Made by a program: the position numbers and the translations under genes
Notes under the pieces: generated by a model
Seen by the model: the letters and a program-made list of their open reading frames with translations, nothing else
What the model was told of the DNA's origin: nothing
Databases searched by the model: none
Assembly (NCBI GenBank): GCA_049115935.1
Contig: JAGDZK010000041.1
Location: forward strand, 1 to 64,000
Direction: 5' to 3'
DNA from: Bermanella sp049115935
Lineage (GTDB): Bacteria > Pseudomonadota > Gammaproteobacteria > Pseudomonadales > Oceanobacteraceae
DNA length: 64,000 bases
Shown here: piece by piece, positions 52,734-61,990 of the stretch
Layout: every line of letters starts with the position of its first letter
Numbering within the stretch: the first letter of the stretch is position 1

Positions 52734-53174
52734 TTACAACCCTAGCTGATAACTATAAAACTCCAAATCTTTTTTATAACCTTCGCTTTCATAAAGTGCT
52801 TGTGCCGTTATGTTGTCGTGGGCGGTTTCAAGAGTGATGAATTTTGCCCCTGAGTGGATTGCAAATTGCTTTGCTTGTTGCAAAAGGGCACGCCCGATTG
52901 ATTGACCACGGCCTTCTGGTGTAACAAATAAATCATACAGTACCCAGCGTTTGCTCATGCTGATGGATTCCCACGTGGGGTATAGTTGTACAAAACCCTG
53001 TGCTTGGTTGTCTTGTTGGGCTAAAAAGATAACGGATTCATTATTGTCTAGGTTGTTCTTTAAAAATTGTGTGGCGGCATTTAGGTTGGATTGTTGTTTA
53101 TAAAATTGTCGGTAAGCATCAAATAGTCTTGCAAGGTCATCAAGGTGTTGGATGTTGGCTTGTATGATGGCCAT
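52734..53174 (-). CDS. GNAT family N-acetyltransferase (146 aa)
   Basis: Motif A is VLYDLFVTPEGRGQSIGRALLQQAKQFA (RGQSIG acetyl-CoA loop), followed by ITLETAHDNITAQALYESEGYKKD. Cytoplasmic acetyltransferase, substrate unknown. It marks the right flank of the cassette region. A terminator for the next operon lies upstream of its start. Confidence 0.9.
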   Translation of the reverse strand: MAIIQANIQHLDDLARLFDAYRQFYKQQSNLNAATQFLKNNLDNNESVIFLAQQDNQAQGFVQLYPTWESISMSKRWVLYDLFVTPEGRGQSIGRALLQQAKQFAIHSGAKFITLETAHDNITAQALYESEGYKKDLEFYSYQLGL

Positions 53175-53195
53175 GATTTGCTTTCCTTTGGTTGT

Positions 53196-53230
53196 AAAAA
53201 AAGGCGCTACTTTTCAGTAGCGCCTTTTTT
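53196..53230 (-). terminator. Rho-independent terminator after the aldehyde dehydrogenase gene
   Basis: AAAAAAGGCGCTAC (53197-53210) pairs with GTAGCGCCTTTTTT (53217-53230) around a 6-nt loop; on the minus strand it follows the stop at 53243. Confidence 0.82.
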
Positions 53231-53242
53231 ATGGATTTGAAT

Positions 53243-54736
53243 TTAGTTTAACTCAATCCAAGTGGTTTTTAGTTCGGTGTAATCATCCATAGCGTGCAGT
53301 GATTTATCACGGCCATTGCCGGATTCTTTAAAACCACCAAAAGGTACGGTGATGTCGCCACCAAAATAGTTGTTTACACCCATGGTGCCGGTGCGCACGC
53401 CTTTGGCCACTTTAAGGGCGGTGTTGATGTTGTTGCTCCACACGGCGCCAGCTAAGCCGTAAGGGGAGTCGTTGGCAATGCGAATGGCATCGGCTTCGTC
53501 TTTGAATTTAATTACCGACATAACTGGGCCAAAAATTTCTTCTTGGGCAATGCGCATGCTGTTGTCTACGTCGGCAAAAATAGTGGGTTCGTGGTAGTAG
53601 CCACCGGTTTCGTTTTGTGTGACTTTGCCGCCGAGTACTAAACGTGCACCTTCTTCTTGGCCAATTTTTACGTAACGTTGAATGTTTTCAAGTTGGCTTG
53701 GGTTGATGATGGCGCCCATGCGATTGTTTAAATCCAGTGGGTTGCCTTCTTTCCATGTTTTAGCGTGTTCAATGACCTTGGCTAAAAATGTGTCGTAAAT
53801 GCTTTCTTGTATTAATAAGCGTGTGCCAGCGGTACAGGTTTGGCCACAGTTGTAAAAACCGGCAACCGCTGCCATTTCGGCGGCGCTTTCTAAATCGGCA
53901 TCGGCAAATACGATGTTGGCACTTTTACCGCCCAATTCTAAAAAGGTACGTTTAAGATTAGATTGACCGGCGTATTGCATTAATAACTTGCCTACGTTGG
54001 TTGAACCGGTGAAGGTTTGGCCGTCGATGTCTGGGTGCAATGAAAGATGCTTGCCTAAATTAATACCGTCGCCTGTCAGTACATTTAATACGCCATCGGG
54101 AAGACCTGCTTCGGTGGCCAGTTGTGCAATGCGTAATGCGGTCATTGGGGTTTTAGGGTCCGGTTTTAAAATAACCGAGTTGCCGGTGGCAAGGGCCGGG
54201 GCTAACTTCCATGCGGTGGTTGATAGCGGGAAGTTCCACGGCACAATGGCCAATACCACACCAAGTGGTAAACGCTCAATTAACGCTATGGTGTTGTGAG
54301 CAGTTGGGGCGATCTCTTCGTATACTTTGTCGATGGCTTCGGCGGTCCAGCGAATGGTGTTTAATGCGCTTGGTACATCAATATCAAAGGTGTCACTGAT
54401 GGGTTTGCCAGCATCTAAACTTTCAAGTAGAGCGATTTCAGCGTGGTTGTCTTCAATTAACTGGGCCCAGCGTAATAGAATTTTTTTACGTTCACCCGGT
54501 GCCATTTGTGACCACACACCGCTTTCAAATGTATCGCGGGCGTTTTTGACGGCAATGTCGGCGTCTTCTGGAGAGCAATCAGCCACTTGAGTGATAATTT
54601 GGCCATTGGCAGGGTTGATGGTGGCTTCGGTTTTACCGGTTACAGAATCAACATTTTTACCATTAATGATGGCTTGGTTTGGGTACTGGGTGGTTTTTGC
54701 TAGTTCTGCCCAGTTAATGCTGTTTACGTCTGACAT
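53243..54736 (-). CDS. NAD(P)-dependent aldehyde dehydrogenase, PuuC-like (497 aa)
   Basis: Full ALDH superfamily protein. Catalytic Cys301 in YNCGQTCTAGTR, general base Glu267 in FLELGGKS, and the conserved Asn in VPWNFPL. The opening and IRWTAEAIDKVYEEIAPTAHN resemble PuuC-type enzymes that oxidise gamma-glutamyl-gamma-aminobutyraldehyde or aminoaldehydes from polyamines. The neighbouring beta-alanine transaminase fits oxidation of 3-aminopropanal to beta-alanine (inference). Confidence 0.92.
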   Translation of the reverse strand: MSDVNSINWAELAKTTQYPNQAIINGKNVDSVTGKTEATINPANGQIITQVADCSPEDADIAVKNARDTFESGVWSQMAPGERKKILLRWAQLIEDNHAEIALLESLDAGKPISDTFDIDVPSALNTIRWTAEAIDKVYEEIAPTAHNTIALIERLPLGVVLAIVPWNFPLSTTAWKLAPALATGNSVILKPDPKTPMTALRIAQLATEAGLPDGVLNVLTGDGINLGKHLSLHPDIDGQTFTGSTNVGKLLMQYAGQSNLKRTFLELGGKSANIVFADADLESAAEMAAVAGFYNCGQTCTAGTRLLIQESIYDTFLAKVIEHAKTWKEGNPLDLNNRMGAIINPSQLENIQRYVKIGQEEGARLVLGGKVTQNETGGYYHEPTIFADVDNSMRIAQEEIFGPVMSVIKFKDEADAIRIANDSPYGLAGAVWSNNINTALKVAKGVRTGTMGVNNYFGGDITVPFGGFKESGNGRDKSLHAMDDYTELKTTWIELN

Positions 54737-54904
54737 AATGATTCTCGTATTTCTAAATTCGGTTTAGGCCGTTTTGGGTTGCCCCGTGACAAAAACGGTT
54801 TTTATATGGTTTCTATCTTGCTGGTGTGGTGCACCAGTGTCTATATAACTTGGTAGGTAGATAAACTGAGTTTAGTGCTGTTTTGTCTGTTTCGTTTTGC
54901 TCTT

Positions 54905-55822
54905 TTAGGCTTTGTCTAATTCTTCTAAGTAAGCATCTAAAATCAAATTATTCATAGCCCCTTTGCGTGTTATTGCCGAAAAATGTGTATGAAAAAACCG
55001 GCTGTGCTCACCAATTGCTCGTAATTTGTCTTGTGATACCCAGCGCTCTGCAAAATGGGTGGGTAAAAAGCCTAAAAAGCGGCCGGTTAAAATCAAAAAT
55101 GCGATGCCTTCACGGTCACTGCTGGTGGCACTGACTTTTAACATGGTTTGTTGTTGTTTGATGTCCACCGGTTGAGGGTAGTTTGGTAAAACGGCATCGT
55201 ATTGGGATAACGCTTGATCGCTAATGTGTTCTAACTCTTGGTCAAATAATGGGTGCTGATCCGAGCAATACAAGAGTGATTTTTCTTTATATAAAGGGCG
55301 GTAGTTTAAACCCGGTAGCGAGCGAAGATCCGGCACTACCCCAATATGCAGGTGGCCATCTAACACGGCGGTTTCAATGTCGCTCGGTGGCATCATGCGA
55401 ATGTTAATGATCACTTGAGGCGCTCGATGTTTAAGGGTGCTTAAGGCTTGGGTGATGCGCATTTGGGGAATGGTCACCATGTTGTCGGTGATGCCAATAT
55501 TTAAGTCGCCAATTAAGTCGGTGTTAATGGCATTTATTTGGGATTTAAAGGTTTCTAGGCTGGTTAATAATTGCAGAGCACTTTGATAGACCTGTGTACC
55601 TTGCTCGGTAACTGAAAACCCAGAGCGCCCGCGCAGGCACAGTTTCATGTTAAGCAGCGATTCTAATTCGCTCATGGCTAGGCTGATGGCGGGGCGGCTA
55701 ATGTTAAGTTCAACTTCGGCGGGGGCAAAGCCTCCGGCTTCAACCACGGTTTTGAAGATGCGAAGCAACCTGATGTGTGCGTCGCCGATCTGGCGGGGCA
55801 GTAAGTTCTTGTTTTTACTCAT
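54905..55822 (-). CDS. LysR family regulator of the beta-alanine cluster (305 aa)
   Basis: HTH in LLRIFKTVVEAGGFAPAEVELNISRPAISLAMSELESLL. Divergent from the beta-alanine:pyruvate transaminase gene and flanked on the other side by the aldehyde dehydrogenase gene, so it is a good candidate BauR-like regulator of both (inference). ATG 55822 fits homologues (MSKNKNLLPRQI); an in-frame ATG at 55858 adds 12 residues. No clear ribosome site for either. Confidence 0.88.
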   Translation of the reverse strand: MSKNKNLLPRQIGDAHIRLLRIFKTVVEAGGFAPAEVELNISRPAISLAMSELESLLNMKLCLRGRSGFSVTEQGTQVYQSALQLLTSLETFKSQINAINTDLIGDLNIGITDNMVTIPQMRITQALSTLKHRAPQVIINIRMMPPSDIETAVLDGHLHIGVVPDLRSLPGLNYRPLYKEKSLLYCSDQHPLFDQELEHISDQALSQYDAVLPNYPQPVDIKQQQTMLKVSATSSDREGIAFLILTGRFLGFLPTHFAERWVSQDKLRAIGEHSRFFHTHFSAITRKGAMNNLILDAYLEELDKA

Positions 55823-55991
55823 AATTTGAATAAATGGCCATATTTTGTGTTTGCTCATTGTTCATGAGCTAGTTAGATAAGTAAACACTTAAGCTAACTT
55901 TATAAATATAGAATTTATTAATCTAATGCAGGGATGAATAATGAGCCTATTCTCAACATAACCTTAAAGTCGTCTCGACCTAGGAACACCC

Positions 55992-57329
55992 ATGAGCGAT
56001 AACAATAAATACGCAGGCTTAAGCCAAGAGCAGCTAGACAGCCATTGGATGCCTTTCACCGGTAACCGCCAGTTTAAACAAGACCCTCGTTTAATTGTGA
56101 GCGCAGAAGGTCGCTACTATACAGACGCTCAAGGCCGTAAAATTTTTGATGGTTTATCCGGTTTATGGACATGTGGCTTGGGCCATAGCCGCCCAGAAAT
56201 TACCGAGGCCATTGCCAAGCAAGCCAAAGAGTTGGACTACTCACCAGCGTTTCAGTTTGGTCACCCAAAAGCATTTGAATTGTCACATCGCATTACTCAG
56301 TTCACCCCAAGCGGTTTGAACCGTGTGTTTTTTACCGGCTCTGGTTCTGAGTCTGTTGAAACCGCGCTTAAAATTGCGCGCGGTTATTGGCGTAAAAAAG
56401 GTCAACCTGCCAAGACCCGCTTTATTGGTCGTTCAAAGGGTTATCACGGTGTGAACTTTGGTGGTATTTCGGTGGGAGGGATTGGCCCTAACCGTGCAAT
56501 TTATGGACAAGGTATTGAGGCGGCCCATTTACCTCACACCATGTTGGCTGAAAATGCGTTTTCGAAAGGGTTGCCAAGTGAAGGCGCTTACCTTGCTGAT
56601 GATTTAGAGCAGCTCATTGCCATTTATGATGCATCCAATGTAGCGGCTGTGATTGTGGAGCCGGTGGCCGGTTCGGCGGGTGTGATTCCACCACCAGTGG
56701 GTTATTTAAAGCGTTTACGCGAATTGTGCACAAAACACGATATCTTGTTGATTTTTGATGAGGTCATCACCGCGTTTGGTCGCATGGGTTCAAAAACCGG
56801 TGCAGAAGAGTTTGATGTGGTACCGGATATTATGACCACAGCAAAACAGCTAACCAATGGTGTGGTGCCAATGGGAGCGGTGATTGCGAAACAAGAAATT
56901 TACGATACCTTTATGGAACAAGGTGGCCCAGACTATATGTTAGAGCTGCCACACGGTTATACCTATTCGGCACACCCTGTTGCGTGTGCGGCCGGTCTTG
57001 CGTCATTGGATTTATTAGAAAAAGAACAATTGCCTCAACGGGTAAAAGCCATGGCACCACAGTTTGAAGAAATGTTGCATGGCTTAAAAGGCACTCAGCA
57101 CATTACCGATATCCGTAACTACGGTTTTGCAGGTGCCATGACGGTTGCTGCTAAAGATGGTCAGCCTGCATTGCGTCCTTATGAAATTGCCATGAAGATG
57201 TGGCAGAAGGGTTTTTATGTGCGTTATGGTGGCGACACGATTCAGCTAGGTTTGCCATTCACTACAGAGCTTGAAGAAATTGATAGCTTGATTAATGCCT
57301 TAGGCGAATCCTTTAACGAGGTGGATTGA
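55992..57329 (+). CDS. bauA: Beta-alanine:pyruvate transaminase (445 aa)
   Basis: Class III omega-aminotransferase. SHWMPFTGNRQFKQDPRLI at the start and GLWTCGLGHSRPEI are typical of the beta-alanine:pyruvate group. PLP Lys in TTAKQLTNGVVPMGAV after IFDEVITAFGRMG. Moves the amino group of beta-alanine to pyruvate, giving malonate semialdehyde, which the MmsA/BauC-like enzyme downstream turns into acetyl-CoA. Gene separated from mmsA by a 333-bp REP cluster. Confidence 0.9.
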   Translation: MSDNNKYAGLSQEQLDSHWMPFTGNRQFKQDPRLIVSAEGRYYTDAQGRKIFDGLSGLWTCGLGHSRPEITEAIAKQAKELDYSPAFQFGHPKAFELSHRITQFTPSGLNRVFFTGSGSESVETALKIARGYWRKKGQPAKTRFIGRSKGYHGVNFGGISVGGIGPNRAIYGQGIEAAHLPHTMLAENAFSKGLPSEGAYLADDLEQLIAIYDASNVAAVIVEPVAGSAGVIPPPVGYLKRLRELCTKHDILLIFDEVITAFGRMGSKTGAEEFDVVPDIMTTAKQLTNGVVPMGAVIAKQEIYDTFMEQGGPDYMLELPHGYTYSAHPVACAAGLASLDLLEKEQLPQRVKAMAPQFEEMLHGLKGTQHITDIRNYGFAGAMTVAAKDGQPALRPYEIAMKMWQKGFYVRYGGDTIQLGLPFTTELEEIDSLINALGESFNEVD

Positions 57330-57342
57330 TTTTTATTTATTT

Positions 57343-57601
57343 GTGGGAGGGCGCTTGCGCGCGATAGGGGGGATCAATTTATCGGGCGCGGGGGCACCCT
57401 CGTACAGTTTTTAGAAGCACATTGTAGGAGGGTGCCCCGCGCCCGATAAAACAAACAACAAAAGTAGGAGGCTGCTTGCAGGCGACTGAGTAAAAACCTT
57501 GTCGCGCGCAAGCGCCCTCCCACAGATTTAAGAGACAAATTGTAGGAGGCTGCTTGCAGGCGACCAAGTAACAAAGCTGTCGCCTGCATGCAGCCTCCTA
57601 C
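57343..57601. repeat. Cluster of seven REP units of three subfamilies (BIME)
   Basis: Fills most of the 333-bp gap between bauA and mmsA. Type a (GTGGGAGGGCGCTTGC...): 57343-57364 plus and 57502-57523 minus, identical. Type b (RAYT-flank type, GTAGGAGGGTGCCCCG...): 57382-57405 minus and 57424-57446 plus. Type c (GTAGGAGGCTGC...GCAGGCGA): 57464-57485 plus, 57542-57563 plus, 57580-57601 minus. All start GT(A/G)(G/C) or nearly so and form hairpins. Confidence 0.88.
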
Positions 57602-57662
57602 AACAGCAGTTTATAAAATTTAAAAGATTTAAAGAATTTAATAATAGGTAAAGGTAAAAAAC

Positions 57663-59165
57663 ATGAACGTAGTTGGTCATTTAATTAACGGCACTCTTAT
57701 ACACACTGGGGTAAACGACACGGCTCGCACCCAAGACGTATTTAATCCTGCAACCGGTAAAGCAGAAAAAAAAGTGGCATTAGCGTCTAAGCAAACCACG
57801 GAGCAAGCCATCGCAGCAGCGCAAGCGGCTTACCCAGAATGGCGCAATACCCCGGCCATTAAACGTGCCCGTATTATGTTTCGCTTTAAAGAGTTGTTAG
57901 AAGCCAACGCCGATAAAATTTGCAAAATGATTGGTGAAGAGCACGGTAAAATTTCTCACGATGCCGCCGGTGAATTACAACGCGGTATCGAAAATGTTGA
58001 ATTTGCCTGTGGCGCGCCAGAGCTTTTAAAAGGCGAACACAGCCGTAACGTAGGCCCAGGTATTGATTCTTGGAGCGAGTTCCAACCATTAGGTGTGGTG
58101 GCAGGTATTACACCGTTTAACTTTCCAGCCATGGTGCCAATGTGGATGTTCCCGCTGGCGATTGTGTGCGGTAATACATTTGTACTTAAGCCGTCTGAGC
58201 GTGATCCGTCTTCTACTTTATATATTGCGCAACTGTTGCAAGAAGCAGGTTTACCAGATGGTGTTATGAACGTGGTAAACGGTGATAAAGAATCGGTAGA
58301 CGTTTTACTTACCGACGAGCGTGTGAAAGCGGTGAGTTTTGTGGGTTCAACGCCAATTGCGGAATACATTTACGCAACGGCCAATGCACACGGCAAACGT
58401 TGTCAGGCATTGGGTGGTGCTAAAAACCACGCGATTGTGATGCCAGATGCGGATATCGATAACGCCGTTAACCAACTATTAGGCGCTGCGTTTGGTTCAT
58501 CCGGTGAGCGTTGCATGGCGTTGTCGGTTGCAGTGGCGGTAGGCGATGAAGCAGGTGATGCACTGGTGAGCAAAATGAAAGAGGCCATGTCGGGTTTAAC
58601 CGTGGGTGCGTTCTCAAATGCATCAAACGATTTTGGCCCAGTGATTACCGCAGCACACAAAGAAAAAGTACAAGGCTACATCACATCCGCTGAAAAAGAC
58701 GGCGCTAAAATTGTAGTGGATGGCCGTGACCCTAAAGTAGAAGGTTATGAGGACGGCTTCTTTGTTGGTGCAACCTTGATTGATAACGTGACAGCGAATA
58801 TGGACAGCTACGAAGCTGAAATTTTTGGCCCTGTGTTACAAGTGGTGCGTGTAAAAACCATGGAAGAAGCCATGAAGCTAATCAACGATCACGAATACGG
58901 TAACGGTACCTGTATCTTTACCCGTGACGGTGAAGCGGCTCGTTATTTCTCTGATAACATTCAAGTGGGCATGGTGGGCATTAACGTACCACTACCTGTG
59001 CCAGTGGCGTACCACAGCTTTGGTGGTTGGAAGCGTTCATTGTTTGGTGATCTTCACGCATACGGCCCAGATGGTGTGCGTTTTTACACCAAGCGTAAAA
59101 CTATTACTCAGCGCTGGCCTTCAAGTGGCGTGCGTGAAGGTGTGAGCATGTCTTTTCCGAGTTAA
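57663..59165 (+). CDS. mmsA: CoA-acylating methylmalonate-semialdehyde dehydrogenase (500 aa)
   Basis: Catalytic Cys284 in GSSGERCMALSVAV, FVGSTPIAEYIYATA, and the opening HLINGTLIHTG are typical of MmsA. The general base Glu of hydrolytic ALDHs is replaced (QALGGAKNHAIVM), as expected for CoA-dependent members. Oxidises malonate or methylmalonate semialdehyde to acetyl- or propionyl-CoA. Next to bauA it probably serves beta-alanine breakdown (BauC role); valine and inositol breakdown are alternatives. AAGGT ribosome site. Confidence 0.93.
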   Translation: MNVVGHLINGTLIHTGVNDTARTQDVFNPATGKAEKKVALASKQTTEQAIAAAQAAYPEWRNTPAIKRARIMFRFKELLEANADKICKMIGEEHGKISHDAAGELQRGIENVEFACGAPELLKGEHSRNVGPGIDSWSEFQPLGVVAGITPFNFPAMVPMWMFPLAIVCGNTFVLKPSERDPSSTLYIAQLLQEAGLPDGVMNVVNGDKESVDVLLTDERVKAVSFVGSTPIAEYIYATANAHGKRCQALGGAKNHAIVMPDADIDNAVNQLLGAAFGSSGERCMALSVAVAVGDEAGDALVSKMKEAMSGLTVGAFSNASNDFGPVITAAHKEKVQGYITSAEKDGAKIVVDGRDPKVEGYEDGFFVGATLIDNVTANMDSYEAEIFGPVLQVVRVKTMEEAMKLINDHEYGNGTCIFTRDGEAARYFSDNIQVGMVGINVPLPVPVAYHSFGGWKRSLFGDLHAYGPDGVRFYTKRKTITQRWPSSGVREGVSMSFPS

Positions 59166-59195
59166 TAACTTGATAGTTAATTATTAGTTATATTG

Positions 59196-59227
59196 AAGCC
59201 GCAGCCTTTTAGGTTGCGGTTTTTTTA
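59196..59227 (+). terminator. Rho-independent terminator after mmsA
   Basis: CCGCAGCC (59199-59206) pairs with GGTTGCGG (59212-59219, one G-U), followed by a T-run. Confidence 0.78.
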
Positions 59228-59372
59228 TATTTGAAATTCACCACACCACAATAGGAATAAATGCGTTGCTTTAAAGCAGCCTTAAAAATTGCATTGAGTA
59301 TTAGCAGCTTGGGCTGATAATGTAACCAGTGTGAGGTGAGAACCGCTTGTTAATTAATAGTTTTGAATAGAG

Positions 59373-59861
59373 ATGATTATGACCACGGATGTTGTTGTCG
59401 CAAATTATGAGAATGAAAATCACGCCAAAGATATTGTTTTATTATTAAACGATTATGCCAAAGACCCAATGGGTGGTGGCGAGCCGTTAACCCAGCGAGT
59501 GCAGGCAAGCCTTGTATGTGAATTGGCGAAGTTACCTCATGCGTTTAGTGTGATTGCATATGTAGGTGGTGAGCCAGCTGGTTTAGCTAATTGTTTTATG
59601 GGATTTTCAACATTTAAATGTAAACCCTTGATTAATATTCATGATTTGAGTGTGGTTGAGCAGTTTAGAGGACAAGGTATTAGCCAAGCCTTACTGGCGA
59701 AAGTTGAAGAACAAGCCAAAATTAAAGGCTGCTGTAAGGTGACGCTGGAAGTATTAGAGGGTAATGAGGCTGCTCGTCATTCATATCTTAAGTTTGGCTT
59801 TGATGGTTATGAGCTTGACCCTAAAATGGGTAAAGCATTATTTTGGCAAAAAGTGCTTTAA
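59373..59861 (+). CDS. GNAT family N-acetyltransferase (162 aa)
   Basis: Motif A INIHDLSVVEQFRGQGISQALLAKVEEQA with RGQGIS loop, preceded by DYAKDPMGGGEPL, a pattern of one GNAT subgroup. ATG at 59373 or, two codons on, 59379. Followed 5 bp later by a second GNAT gene. Substrate unknown. Confidence 0.9.
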   Translation: MIMTTDVVVANYENENHAKDIVLLLNDYAKDPMGGGEPLTQRVQASLVCELAKLPHAFSVIAYVGGEPAGLANCFMGFSTFKCKPLINIHDLSVVEQFRGQGISQALLAKVEEQAKIKGCCKVTLEVLEGNEAARHSYLKFGFDGYELDPKMGKALFWQKVL

Positions 59862-59865
59862 GAGT

Positions 59866-60390
59866 ATGTCTAACTTGCAAGATGACGGATTCCAAACGAG
59901 TCGTTTAAACGTTGTGCCGATTGCAAAGTTTGAACAACATTGTGAGCAAGATACCTTGTTGACGGATATTATTGCTATTTTGACTCCAGCAGTGGTTGAA
60001 GAGTTGCCAGTGTATTTTCAAAATATTACTTCAGCTAAACACGCGCAATACTGGCTAAGTGAAATGAAACGCGAAAGCCGTTTATATGTGGTGACATCGG
60101 CCGATACGAATAAAATGCTTGGATTTTTGTTTTTATATGAAACTCAAAATGATGTGATGCATTTGGGTTATGTTATTAGTGAAGAATGTTGGGGGAATGG
60201 CTTTGCCACTGAGCTATTAAAGGAGTTGGTTGCTTACTGTCGCCAGCATAATGTAGTGAGTGAGCTAGTAGGGGGTGTGAGTGATAAAAACACAGCATCT
60301 ATTAAAGTACTAAATAAGGCGGGTTTTATAAAAAGCGCGCCCAATGATGAGGGCGTTTGTTTTTACTATTACTTGTTTAATCAAAAGTAA
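59866..60390 (+). CDS. RimJ/RimL-like GNAT N-acetyltransferase (174 aa)
   Basis: Begins MSNLQDDGFQTSRLNVVPIAKF and carries LGYVISEECWGNGFATELLKELVAYC and VSDKNTASIKVLNKAGF, as in RimJ/RimL-type enzymes. ATG 59866 chosen; the frame is open upstream into the preceding GNAT gene, but that overlap is not needed. Forms a pair with the GNAT gene 5 bp before it, followed by a terminator. Confidence 0.87.
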   Translation: MSNLQDDGFQTSRLNVVPIAKFEQHCEQDTLLTDIIAILTPAVVEELPVYFQNITSAKHAQYWLSEMKRESRLYVVTSADTNKMLGFLFLYETQNDVMHLGYVISEECWGNGFATELLKELVAYCRQHNVVSELVGGVSDKNTASIKVLNKAGFIKSAPNDEGVCFYYYLFNQK

Positions 60391-60410
60391 TAACAATATA
60401 GCGTCTTGTT

Positions 60411-60440
60411 AAGGCCCATCAGTTGATGGGCTTTTTGTTT
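60411..60440 (+). terminator. Rho-independent terminator after the GNAT pair
   Basis: GCCCATC (60414-60420), AGTT loop, GATGGGC (60425-60431), then TTTTTG. Confidence 0.78.
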
Positions 60441-60447
60441 TTCTACG

Positions 60448-60894
60448 TTAGTGATGTTTAGCGGCTTGCAGTTGATTAAATCGTTCACGCACTTCATCTG
60501 GTATTTCACAGCTTTTATTCAGTTTGTAATTGTAATACACCACCATGCCTTCACCTTTTGCAGCTATGGTGTCGTGGTGTTCGCTAAATACACCGTATTC
60601 CATAGTAAACCGTTTTTCGCTGATCTCTTTGATACGTGCACCAATTAAAATATGGTCAGGGTAGCTAACCGGTGCACGAAATTGGCATTGTGTACTAGCT
60701 AGAATAGGGCCGATGTTAGTGGCTTCCATGTGTTCCATGACGCCTGTTTTTTCAAAAAACGCCATGCGGGCGTCCTCAAAATATCGAAAGTAAACCGTGT
60801 TGTTGACATGATTGAATGCATCCATATCACCCCAGATGACATCTTGTTTAACAATGACGGCGTATTCTTCAATGAAACGTTGTTTGGGTGTCAT
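60448..60894 (-). CDS. Acyl-CoA thioesterase, YbgC/4HBT family (148 aa)
   Basis: Hot-dog fold with the 4HBT active-site segment WGDMDAFNHVNNTVYFRYFEDAR (catalytic Asp in GDMDAFNH). Cleaves acyl-CoA thioesters in the cytoplasm. Its start follows the flavin oxidoreductase stop by 9 bp, so both are one minus-strand operon. Confidence 0.9.
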   Translation of the reverse strand: MTPKQRFIEEYAVIVKQDVIWGDMDAFNHVNNTVYFRYFEDARMAFFEKTGVMEHMEATNIGPILASTQCQFRAPVSYPDHILIGARIKEISEKRFTMEYGVFSEHHDTIAAKGEGMVVYYNYKLNKSCEIPDEVRERFNQLQAAKHH

Positions 60895-60903
60895 GAGTGT
60901 TCC

Positions 60904-61857
60904 TTATTGGGCAAAAGGCTTTTTATCGCAGGCTTGCCTGTATTCTGTGGTTAGAGTTTCAACTAATTGTTGCACACTCGGGATATTATGTATGCCACCC
61001 ACACCGTGACCGGCACTCCAGATGTCTGTCCAGCTATTGGTGTTGCCTAAATCTAAGTCGACATGGCCTTTGGCGGTGAGTGAATCCACATCAATGCCTA
61101 CTTTTTCTAACGAGCCTTTTAAATAATTACAGTGCACACCTGTGAAGTGGTCACTGTAAACGATGTCGTCGATTTGACTGTGAATAAGCATATCTTTGTA
61201 GTCTTGCGGCACTTGCGCTTCTTGAGTTGCGATAAAACGAGTCCCCATATAAACCATATCAGCGCCTAACGCTTCAGCGGCTCTAATGCTGTGTCCGTCA
61301 TTGATGGCTCCGGCTAAAATCAGCGGGCCGTCCCAAAACTCACGGATTTCACGCACTAATGCAAAAGGGTTGAGGGTGCCACCGTGACCGCCTGCGCCGG
61401 CTGCCACCACAATGATGCCGTCTACGCCGGCTTCAATGGCTTTTTTGGCATGGTGGGTTTTAATGACATCATGAAACACCATGCCACCCCAGCCGTGCAC
61501 GTCTTTAACGATCTCAGTAGGGTTACCTTGACTGGTAATCACTAAAGGTACTTTGTGTTTTTTTATAAGCGCGTGGTCAGCCATTAAACGCGAGTTGGAA
61601 GGGTGCACTACTTGATTGACAGCAAAAGGGGCAACCTTGGCATCTGGGTGTTCGGTTTTGTATGTTTCAAGTGATGCGGTGATTTCGCTTAGCCATTCAT
61701 CAAGTTTTTCTTGGGGGCGAATGTTCAAAGCAGGAAAGCTGCCTATCACACCGTTTTTACAACACTCAATAACCAGCTTTGGGCTACTGACTAAAAACAT
61801 AGGCGCACAAATGACAGGGAGGTTTAACTGGGACGTAAGGTTTGAAAATGCAGACAT
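60904..61857 (-). CDS. Nitronate monooxygenase-like NAD(P)H-dependent flavin oxidoreductase (317 aa)
   Basis: FMN TIM barrel of the NMO/FabK-like family: LPVICAPMFLVSSPKLVIECC at the N-terminus, VAAGAGGHGGTLNPFALVREI (flavin loop) and ALGADMVYMGTRFIATQEA. Either denitrifies alkyl nitronates or reduces enoyl/quinone substrates; cannot be decided here. Operon with the thioesterase. Confidence 0.88.
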   Translation of the reverse strand: MSAFSNLTSQLNLPVICAPMFLVSSPKLVIECCKNGVIGSFPALNIRPQEKLDEWLSEITASLETYKTEHPDAKVAPFAVNQVVHPSNSRLMADHALIKKHKVPLVITSQGNPTEIVKDVHGWGGMVFHDVIKTHHAKKAIEAGVDGIIVVAAGAGGHGGTLNPFALVREIREFWDGPLILAGAINDGHSIRAAEALGADMVYMGTRFIATQEAQVPQDYKDMLIHSQIDDIVYSDHFTGVHCNYLKGSLEKVGIDVDSLTAKGHVDLDLGNTNSWTDIWSAGHGVGGIHNIPSVQQLVETLTTEYRQACDKKPFAQ

Positions 61858-61990
61858 ATTGCGTATTTCTTATTTTAATAGTTGTCCTACTCTACCTTGT
61901 TCTTGTGGATTTGATAATTGGCCATATATGACAAATTACTTTGTATTTTATACGTTGTTAGAAGGGAGGATTTTAAATGGTACTACTTAC

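Noticed and set aside
57374..57589. Two minus-strand frames between bauA and mmsA
   Set aside because: They are translations of REP units (the same Arg/Gly/Cys-rich words repeat).
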